Below are positions 1 to 5,910 of a stretch of 7,097 bases of DNA, in pieces. The translations under genes were made by a program, and so were the position numbers. The DNA is from JAWOGN01 sp046496815 (GTDB taxonomy: Bacteria > Desulfobacterota > DSM-4660 > Desulfatiglandales > Desulfatiglandaceae). The stretch spans positions 1 to 7,097 of the forward strand of contig JAWOGN010000029.1 in NCBI GenBank assembly GCA_046496815.1, given 5' to 3'. A model generated the notes under the pieces. It made no database searches, was not told the DNA's origin, and saw only the letters and a program-made list of their open reading frames with translations. Position 1 is the first letter of the stretch. Every line of letters begins with the position of its first letter.

Positions 1-22
1 CGCCTTCAATCAAAGGAGGAAC

Positions 23-292
23 ATGGCCGGAATTCTGAGATTTATTTTTTTCTGTTGTTTTTTTGCCGCAGCGGCCTGCGCACGGATTGAAATGCCTGTT
101 ACAGGTTCGCATCATCCGGCAAACCCAAAGGCCCAACCGGCTGCCTTGGCCGGACACTCCAACACCCTTGACATAGATGAAGACAATCTGCCCGCTCCAC
201 CACCGCAGATGCCATCTGAAATGAAGAGGCACACGGAGGGGTCCCATAGCAGCGGCTCCTCTGTCCATATGAAAGGAACAACAGATCAATGA
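23..292 (+). CDS. Small His/Met-containing putative lipoprotein
   Basis: This 89-residue protein is not one I recognise by family. It opens with a hydrophobic stretch (about residues 4-18) ending in a lipobox-like A-A-A-C at 16-19, so Cys19 is a plausible lipidation site after export. The rest is low-complexity and probably disordered, rich in Pro, Ser and His, with His30, 31, 45, 70, 75 and 82 and Met24, 63, 67 and 83. The start at 23 is supported by a strong AGGAGG at 14-19. Its stop overlaps the start of the TolC-like gene by four bases (ATGA, 289-292), so translation is probably coupled. Its place at the head of a TolC/multicopper-oxidase operon and its His/Met content suggest a periplasmic copper-binding or accessory role, which is inference. 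It could also be a poorly conserved spacer-type lipoprotein with no metal role. Confidence 0.72.
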   Translation: MAGILRFIFFCCFFAAAACARIEMPVTGSHHPANPKAQPAALAGHSNTLDIDEDNLPAPPPQMPSEMKRHTEGSHSSGSSVHMKGTTDQ

Positions 293-1725
293 GCCGGCGG
301 CTAAAGAGTCTTTTGGCTTTCATATCCCTGATTCTTTTTGTCAGTGGATGCGCTTCACTGGATGCCGGCCCCGCATTTGAGGCGGTTCAAAAGGGTGCTC
401 AAGACCGGATCGGACACACAGTCCGGTGGAATCAGGGCACAAAAGAAGACGCCTTTGTGGCGACCGAAGTTCGCCACCTGCTGGCAGAGAAACTGACGGA
501 AGACCAAGCCGTTCAGATCGCGCTCCTGAATAACCCGCGTCTTCAGGGCACTTACGAACGCCTGGGCATTGCACAGGCCAACCTCGTTCAGGCGGGGCTT
601 CTGAGAAATCCCATTTTTCATGTAGAGCTGCGTTTTCTGGAAGGCAATCCGCCGAACACCGATCCCATTCTTGAAATGGGAGTGACTCAAAATTTTCTGG
701 ACATCTTGATGATTCCGCTGCGCAAACGACTGGCGCAGGCCCAGCTTGAAGCCGTCAAGGCGGACGTGATCGGGCTGATCATGGACCTGACGGTCCGCGT
801 CAAAATTGCCTTTTTATCATTTCAGGCAGCGGAGCAATCCCTTGAGCTCCAACGGGATATTCTCGAAGCGGCTGAAGCCTCTTACGACATGGCCCGGAGA
901 CTTCACAGAGCCGGCAACATCACGGCTCTGGACCTCGCCAAAGAGCGGTCCTTGTATGAGATAACGAAACCGGCGGTGGCTTCGGCCGAACTGGCTGTGC
1001 TTGAGGGAAGGGAGAAGATGAACTCACTCATGGGCCTCTGGGGTGATGATACCGAGTGGCAGGTAGATTCGCATTTGCCGCCTATACCACCAAAGGCGAT
1101 CGACCTCTCCAGGCTCGAGTATCGGGCCGTGGCAAAGAGCCAGGACTTGATCATTTTGCGCGAACGCATGAAGGCTATGGCCGCCCGTGCCGGTATCGAT
1201 GAAACCGAGCTGGTCTTTCCGGAACTTGCATTGGGAGCCGCTTCTGAAAGAGAGCCTGACGGGTTGTGGAATGTCGGCCCGGCAATCGCCGTGGCATTAC
1301 CGATCTTCGACTGGGGGCAGGCCAGGCGAGCTGAGGCCCGGGCTCACCTTCGCCGGCTGTGGAATGAGTACACGGCAAAAGCCGTGGACCTAAGATCCGC
1401 GGTGCGCTCAGCACGCCACCGTCTTCTCACTGCGCGTCGGCAGAGCGAACACTACGGGAGGGTCGTACTTCCCCTGGCAGAGCAGATCACTTTGGAGACC
1501 CAGCTCCAATACAATGCCATGCAACTTGGCGTTTTCCAGTTGCTTCAAGCCAAGCACCGGGAAATCCAGGTTCGCCATCGCTACATCCTCTCACAGAGGG
1601 ATTATTGGATTGTCCGCACCGAACTGGAGCAAATCCTGGCCGGTAGGATGATCAGGCAGACAAGACTCGATCTACCCGGGTCCGGTGACCACGCCATGCA
1701 AATGGGCGGCAATGAAGGGCATTGA
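289..1725 (+). CDS. TolC-family outer-membrane efflux lipoprotein (CusC-like)
   Basis: This 478-residue protein is the outer-membrane channel component of a tripartite efflux system; family members trimerise into a periplasmic tunnel and beta-barrel. The signal peptide (residues 1-20) ends in the lipobox V-S-G-C at 18-21, so it is probably lipid-anchored like CusC or OprM. Two repeated OEP-type halves are visible: helical, Ala/Leu/Gln/Arg-rich segments at about 73-250 and 275-455. The GPAIAVALPIFDWGQARRAE stretch (330-349) is typical of the family's second half. The paired helical motifs RLHRAGNITALDL (204-216) and LQYNAMQLGVFQLLQAK (406-422) sit at equivalent places in the two halves. Length matches the family. 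The last 13 residues carry two His and two Met (468, 470, 472, 478). The start overlaps the preceding gene, with AAAGGA at 272-277. The downstream multicopper oxidase points to copper export. No RND pump or adaptor is in the window. Confidence 0.93.
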   Translation: MSRRLKSLLAFISLILFVSGCASLDAGPAFEAVQKGAQDRIGHTVRWNQGTKEDAFVATEVRHLLAEKLTEDQAVQIALLNNPRLQGTYERLGIAQANLVQAGLLRNPIFHVELRFLEGNPPNTDPILEMGVTQNFLDILMIPLRKRLAQAQLEAVKADVIGLIMDLTVRVKIAFLSFQAAEQSLELQRDILEAAEASYDMARRLHRAGNITALDLAKERSLYEITKPAVASAELAVLEGREKMNSLMGLWGDDTEWQVDSHLPPIPPKAIDLSRLEYRAVAKSQDLIILRERMKAMAARAGIDETELVFPELALGAASEREPDGLWNVGPAIAVALPIFDWGQARRAEARAHLRRLWNEYTAKAVDLRSAVRSARHRLLTARRQSEHYGRVVLPLAEQITLETQLQYNAMQLGVFQLLQAKHREIQVRHRYILSQRDYWIVRTELEQILAGRMIRQTRLDLPGSGDHAMQMGGNEGH

Positions 1726-3206
1726 TGATGTTGAATCCCGTTGGCAGGAGAATGGGAATGAAAGGACCATATGTTTTGACTCTGTTCGTGGCAGCGATCA
1801 TCTGCGCTGTGAGTGTTTCCCTCTTTCCTTCCGGCCGAGCCCAGGCGCAGGCTTTTTCCTACGACTCGCCGACACTCCGCGTTCCAAAACCGTCAACCCC
1901 GCCCAGGCCGTGGGAAGGGGCGGCACGCAAGGCTTTAGCGCCCGGAAGACCCTCGGTAGAGTACACACCGGCCGTTTGCCCCAACGGTTTCAAGGCTCAA
2001 CATAGGATTATCAACGGGATCAAAATTTTCCATTTGGTGGCTGAACCGGTGTTGTGGGAAGTTGCCCGGGGTCTGGTCATTAAGACGTGGGGTTACAACG
2101 GCGCGGTACCCGGACCGATGATCGAATTGGCGACAGGCGACCGCGTTCGCATTTACGTGACCAACAACCTTCCTGCTCCCACCAGCGTGCATTGGCACGG
2201 CGTGCTTCTGCCTTGCGGCATGGACGGCGTTTCAGGGTTGACGCAGCCGGCCATACAACCGGGTGAGACCTTTCGCTACGAGTTTATCTTTCCCCATGCC
2301 GGGACCTTCATGTATCACCCCCACTTCGATTCCATGACCCAGGAGGGCATGGGGCTCACCGGTATGATCCTTGTGCATGAGCGTCAACGCGACACCGCCA
2401 AGCGCCCGGATCGAGACTTCGCCATTATGCTCCATGAATGGCGAATCGACGCGGGAGCGTCACGACCGAATCCCAATGAGATGACGGACTTCAATGTGCT
2501 GACTATGAACGGCAAGGCCATGCCGGATACAGAGCCGCTGGTCGTGGAACTGGGTGATCGCGTTTGGATTCGATTCGGTAACCTTTCGGCCATGGACCAT
2601 CATCCCATTCACCTTCACGGCTACGCTTTCAAGATTATAGGTACGGACGGCGGCTGGGCCCAGGACAAGTCCAAACTCCTCCCCGAGACCACCGTGCTGG
2701 TGCAGGTCGGATCGGCTAAAGTCATCGAATTTATTGCCGACAATCCCGGCGATTGGCTGTTCCACTGCCACATGACCCACCACACCATGACACAGATGGG
2801 CCACGATTTCCCCAACATGGTTGGTGTCAATACCGCTGAATTTGATGATAAGGTCCGCGAGATGATACCCGGCTATATGACCATGGGCACCACAGGGATG
2901 CGGGACATGACCCGCACAGGGATGCCCCTGCCTGCGAATTCTATCCCCATGCGCGGGTACAAAGGGCAGTTCGGCCAAACCGTTATGGGTTCAATGGCCA
3001 ACGTGCTTCGAGTGCGTGATTCCGTTGAAGATTACGATGAGACCAAGCCTTATGACTTTCCGAAAGGCACGGTGGCGCGAAAGGCCCTTCCTTCGGAACT
3101 CCAAGCAGACGGAATTATCCCTCCGAATATCCCTGAAGAGTCCCGGCGGCTGTACCGGCAAGGCCGCATGATGGGACACCAGTCACATAAAGCTCACAAC
3201 CAGTAG
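1725..3206 (+). CDS. Exported two-domain multicopper oxidase
   Basis: This copper enzyme couples one-electron substrate oxidation to O2 reduction in the periplasm. All expected ligand motifs are seen (numbering from ATG 1725, 493 residues): HWHG 156-159 and YHPH 197-200 in cupredoxin domain 1, then HPIHLHG 293-299 and the full HCHxxxHxxxxM motif 347-358 in domain 2. Cys348 and axial Met358 belong to the type 1 copper. Only about 95 residues separate the second and third motifs, so the middle domain of CueO/CopA-type enzymes is missing. Domain 1 has no type 1 Cys, so this is a two-domain enzyme with its blue copper in domain 2, as in bacterial small laccases. A tail of about 120 residues, Met-rich at 380-409 and ending with three His, follows domain 2. 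The export signal ends near AQAQA (39-43). The ATG overlaps the upstream stop (TGATG); a TTG at 1722 and ATGs at 1752 and 1758 are alternatives. The likely job is Cu(I) oxidation or copper tolerance. A Geobacter OmpB-like role in metal reduction is an alternative. Confidence 0.93.
   Translation: MMLNPVGRRMGMKGPYVLTLFVAAIICAVSVSLFPSGRAQAQAFSYDSPTLRVPKPSTPPRPWEGAARKALAPGRPSVEYTPAVCPNGFKAQHRIINGIKIFHLVAEPVLWEVARGLVIKTWGYNGAVPGPMIELATGDRVRIYVTNNLPAPTSVHWHGVLLPCGMDGVSGLTQPAIQPGETFRYEFIFPHAGTFMYHPHFDSMTQEGMGLTGMILVHERQRDTAKRPDRDFAIMLHEWRIDAGASRPNPNEMTDFNVLTMNGKAMPDTEPLVVELGDRVWIRFGNLSAMDHHPIHLHGYAFKIIGTDGGWAQDKSKLLPETTVLVQVGSAKVIEFIADNPGDWLFHCHMTHHTMTQMGHDFPNMVGVNTAEFDDKVREMIPGYMTMGTTGMRDMTRTGMPLPANSIPMRGYKGQFGQTVMGSMANVLRVRDSVEDYDETKPYDFPKGTVARKALPSELQADGIIPPNIPEESRRLYRQGRMMGHQSHKAHNQ
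1746..1750 (+). promoter_or_regulatory. Shine-Dalgarno AGGAG inside the oxidase 5' end
   Basis: AGGAG lies seven bases before the ATG at 1758, an ideal spacing. Initiation there would give a conventional Sec-type signal peptide (M-K-G-P then a hydrophobic run). The upstream starts at 1722 and 1725 have only a weak purine stretch but keep the twin-arginine segment and overlap the previous stop codon. The sequence alone does not settle which start is used; both could be. Confidence 0.45.
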
Positions 3207-3211
3207 GCTCC

Positions 3212-3508
3212 CTAACGTTGAATGTCGATCCGGATTTTTTCAGTGCTTTCCACGCCCTTCAAAGAGGAAACCATGCCTCGCACCGTGTTGCTCACAATGG
3301 CGACGGCGAACTCGTTCAGGGGCACATCACCGGCATTTACGGAAACAGATACGTTGTTGCCGTTGATCTCCATCTCAATGTCGCGCATGTCGCCGACTCC
3401 CTCCAGGCTGGAGACGATTCCTCCGACCGTGTGATCCACGAAGCGCTGCACAAAGTAATCCATCTCGATGGGGGCATCATTCACACTGAGGTTGATTCGC
3501 TTGGTCAT
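3212..3508 (-). CDS. 98-residue protein of two tandem 44-residue repeats, function unknown
   Basis: I do not recognise this family. The protein is an internal duplication: residues 5-48 and 53-96 align without gaps over 44 positions with 16 identities, including S-V-N, T-V-x-G, V-S-S-L and G-V. Each copy reads as strand, helix, strand: a hydrophobic alternating start, an amphipathic middle, then an I-x-hydrophobic-x-I end. There is no signal peptide, membrane segment or cysteine, so it is probably a small soluble cytoplasmic protein. The start is well supported by AAAGGAGA with GGAG nine bases before the ATG. It lies about 150 bases downstream of the multihaem cytochrome on the same strand and may be read through from it or have its own promoter; I found no convincing promoter or terminator in that gap. 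Its stop lies five bases from the stop of the convergent oxidase gene. The opposite-strand reading frames here lack comparable support. Confidence 0.82.
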   Translation of the reverse strand: MTKRINLSVNDAPIEMDYFVQRFVDHTVGGIVSSLEGVGDMRDIEMEINGNNVSVSVNAGDVPLNEFAVAIVSNTVRGMVSSLKGVESTEKIRIDIQR

Positions 3509-3655
3509 GGTTCGTTTCTCCTTTCATGGGTTTATTTGATCGTACCAAGGTTGAGCGGTTCAGGGTTCAGCGCCCCATTGAAAAACGCCAAACCATCTCC
3601 TGTTGCGGATTCCGTCTTCCTCGCGCGAATAGCGGCTTCACATGGGCAAAAACTG

Positions 3656-5860
3656 CTAGGGTTTGACCTGCGGCTCATACCTTCCCGGAAACTCCTTATA
3701 TATAGACGCAGGCTCTCCCCTGATTTTCAATGCCTCAGCCTCTTGAACAATGTTCACGAAACGATGCTTCATTTCATAAAACCCGTGCCACCACGCATAG
3801 TCCGGCGCCATCATGGCCGCACCCATTCGGGCCCTTCGGCCTTCATGGTGCCAGAATTCATAAAAGGCCCACTCGAGTTCCTCATCGAAGTACCGCTCGT
3901 CTGAAAGCCGTTCAGAGGCATAGAGTGAATCGATTAAGGTTTTGACGGGTATGTAGTAAGTCTCATTGTAGTTGGCGACCACTTGGTCAAAGTTTGAGAA
4001 ATGATGATCGGTCCAGTCCCGGGAGTGGCACTGGAGGCACACCGATTTCATCTTGGCCCTTTCTTCTTTCCAATCGGTACGGGCCGGAAAGGGCTTAAAA
4101 TCGCTTGGCCGCACTGTCAAAGGCGCCTGGGTTTCCCAGGACAGCCTTTCGGTGACATCGTGGGTTTTAGGAACATGGGCCGCCGCAGACATATGACACG
4201 CTGCGCAGGTGGGGGCTCTGAAATCCCTTCCTGCCTGCCATTTTCCGTCCTCAGGAGCCCAGTTCCAATCCTGACCTTCTGCATGATACAGGGTTCCGTG
4301 TTTAGACTCATTGTAGATCTCGATCTGTGGATGATCCGGTCCGAGATGGCACTGGTCACAGGCTTCCGGTTTTCTCGCCTCCACCACGGAAAACTTGTGC
4401 CGCGTGTGGCAACTGGTGCAGCTGCCCAGGGAACCGTCAGGATTCTTGCGCCCCACACCAACATTGGGCCAAGTGCCCGGCTCGGGACGTCCATTGGAAA
4501 GCTCCACCACCGTGCCGTGACAAGCATAGCAACCGGTGGTCCTCTCAATGAGGTTGTTCATGCCGTCATTGAGCCAGTGATCCACTTTCCATATGATTTC
4601 GATGGTGTTGGCGTGTTTGCTCCGCTCGTATTGTGCGGCCTCCTCAGGATGACAGCCCGCGCAGGTTTTGGGGCTCACCACGATGGCCACGGGGTTGTCG
4701 GGATCCATATCCAGGTGCTCTTTGCTGTAGAATCCATCGCCGATTTCCGCTTTGTGGCACTTGTAACAGTCCACGCCAACCTTTGCGTGGACGCTTCGCT
4801 CCCATCCATGGAAAATACCCGGGGTTCCTGTTTGATGGCATTCGAGGCATCCCGTTCCGGCAAGCGCAACCGCACGCTTTTCAGGAAGGAGCCTCACGGG
4901 AAAACCCCAGCGCCAGACACTGATGCAGCCCAAAATGAGAAAGATGATGACCAGGTTACTGTACGCCATCCAAAGAAAGATCTTGTGGGCCCCTGCCGAC
5001 CTTTCAGCCGGGGCAGGACCGTCGGAAAGGGTTCCCATGGGTTTCACCTTGTCCAACACCTCCGGCCCATGGGGGGCGCCTTTCATGGCGCTAGTGAGAT
5101 CGGCCCCGGCCGTGTGCTTGCCGAAGTGCCGCCCTTCTTCCCACTTCGGGCTGTCCGTGACATCGTAGATCTTTTTTTCGTAAACAATGTATGCCGGTTT
5201 GCCTCCCGAGCCTTCAAACCGGATCAGGTTCGCGCCCGTAATTTCATCGGAGTCCGTGGTCTTTTCATCGCCCCCGGCTTCTTTTTTCATGCGCCGGTGG
5301 ATCACGGTGATGGCGGTGATCCCAATGGCCACCATGAGCAGAAAAAGAAGAATCTTCACAAAAAGCATGAGCCCGAATGTGTTGTTGAAAAACTGCTCCC
5401 ATCGGTCTATTCGCACCCACGTGAGATAGACTCCTGTTGCGCTCAGGACCCCCATGCAAGAAACACCCAGAATTCTCTCCGATTTTGGAATGCCTCCTCG
5501 GAGTTGTTTCGGACCCACAAAAAGGTGGATGTAAAAGATGGCTCCGAAAAAGACGACGGCGGCAAGGAGATGGAGATAGCCGATGATAAACCGGAGGGTC
5601 TTGTGAAAAGGGGTCTGAAAAGCCTCCGCCTTTTCAAGAATTCTTCCGGGAATGGGGTACTGATAGCCATTTCGGATGTAGGCGAAGCCCACGGTTTTCA
5701 GTGGACCGCCCGTGCTTTCCTGGTGGCAGAAAATACACCCTTTGCCGGTTTCTGCGGCATAGTTTTGTGTGGCCTTGACCTGAGGGACAGTCGGAACGAA
5801 AGACCCCATCAGCAAGCCCAGCAACAAGCCTAAGATCCTCTTTGCCATTGAGCCATTCAT
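3656..5860 (-). CDS. Membrane nonahaem cytochrome: CopD-like, b5-like and HAO-like octahaem domains fused
   Basis: Predicted inner-membrane electron-transfer protein, numbered from ATG 5858-5860 (734 residues). In order: a signal peptide (about 7-30); a lone CxxCH (42-46); three membrane helices (about 88-115, 128-148, 162-187) resembling the CopD family, with His86, 97 and 112; a cytochrome b5-like domain of the COG4892 kind (about 207-275, YDVTDSPKWEEGRHFGKH with His245, 249 and 264); a fourth helix (294-316); then eight CxxCH motifs at 338, 365, 400, 444, 481, 501, 552 and 608; and a helical tail with WWHGFY at 690-695. Eight haems plus this tail match hydroxylamine-oxidoreductase-like octahaem cytochromes (PF13447 type). 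Positive residues after helices 1 and 3 place the b5-like domain in the cytoplasm and the octahaem part in the periplasm. The direction and nitrogen substrate cannot be read from sequence; hydroxylamine oxidation, nitrite or hydroxylamine reduction, or another activity are possible. An in-frame ATG at 5888-5890 lacks a ribosome site. It probably follows the BHMT-like gene in an operon. Confidence 0.93.
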   Translation of the reverse strand: MNGSMAKRILGLLLGLLMGSFVPTVPQVKATQNYAAETGKGCIFCHQESTGGPLKTVGFAYIRNGYQYPIPGRILEKAEAFQTPFHKTLRFIIGYLHLLAAVVFFGAIFYIHLFVGPKQLRGGIPKSERILGVSCMGVLSATGVYLTWVRIDRWEQFFNNTFGLMLFVKILLFLLMVAIGITAITVIHRRMKKEAGGDEKTTDSDEITGANLIRFEGSGGKPAYIVYEKKIYDVTDSPKWEEGRHFGKHTAGADLTSAMKGAPHGPEVLDKVKPMGTLSDGPAPAERSAGAHKIFLWMAYSNLVIIFLILGCISVWRWGFPVRLLPEKRAVALAGTGCLECHQTGTPGIFHGWERSVHAKVGVDCYKCHKAEIGDGFYSKEHLDMDPDNPVAIVVSPKTCAGCHPEEAAQYERSKHANTIEIIWKVDHWLNDGMNNLIERTTGCYACHGTVVELSNGRPEPGTWPNVGVGRKNPDGSLGSCTSCHTRHKFSVVEARKPEACDQCHLGPDHPQIEIYNESKHGTLYHAEGQDWNWAPEDGKWQAGRDFRAPTCAACHMSAAAHVPKTHDVTERLSWETQAPLTVRPSDFKPFPARTDWKEERAKMKSVCLQCHSRDWTDHHFSNFDQVVANYNETYYIPVKTLIDSLYASERLSDERYFDEELEWAFYEFWHHEGRRARMGAAMMAPDYAWWHGFYEMKHRFVNIVQEAEALKIRGEPASIYKEFPGRYEPQVKP

Positions 5861-5864
5861 ATGA

Positions 5865-5871
5865 CCCTCTC
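5865..5871 (-). promoter_or_regulatory. Ribosome binding site deciding the cytochrome start
   Basis: On the minus strand GAGAGGG lies four bases before ATG 5858-5860, giving a protein starting M-N-G-S-M-A-K-R with a compact signal peptide. The in-frame ATG ten codons upstream (5888-5890) is preceded by an A/T-rich stretch with no purine-rich site, and would add a charged segment ahead of the signal peptide. I therefore favour the downstream start. Confidence 0.55.
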
Positions 5872-5910
5872 TGTCAGGTTGCCGGAACATGAACCATTTT
5901 TAGAGGCGGG

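Noticed and set aside
2460..2978. 172-codon minus-strand frame inside the oxidase
   Set aside because: It is antisense to the copper-ligand motifs; its His-rich look simply mirrors the oxidase codons.
3229..3240. Possible terminator: ATCCGGAT followed by six T after the oxidase
   Set aside because: The palindrome allows only a three-base stem with a two-base loop, too small for an intrinsic terminator, and it lies inside the convergent coding gene.
3509..3655. Promoter for the 98-residue gene
   Set aside because: TACGAT about 30 bases before the start resembles a -10 box, but no -35 element better than three matches of six sits at proper distance, so I do not call it.
3218..3904. 228-codon open frame on the plus strand after the oxidase
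   Set aside because: It runs antisense across the 98-residue repeat protein, the intergenic gap and the end of the cytochrome. It has no ribosome site and no domain, while the opposite strand has a strong ribosome site and an internal protein repeat.
4001..5833. 610-codon open frame on the plus strand
   Set aside because: It lies wholly antisense to the multihaem cytochrome, whose nine CxxCH motifs and domains prove the minus strand is coding. Its translation shows no recognisable domain; the openness is a side effect of codon bias.
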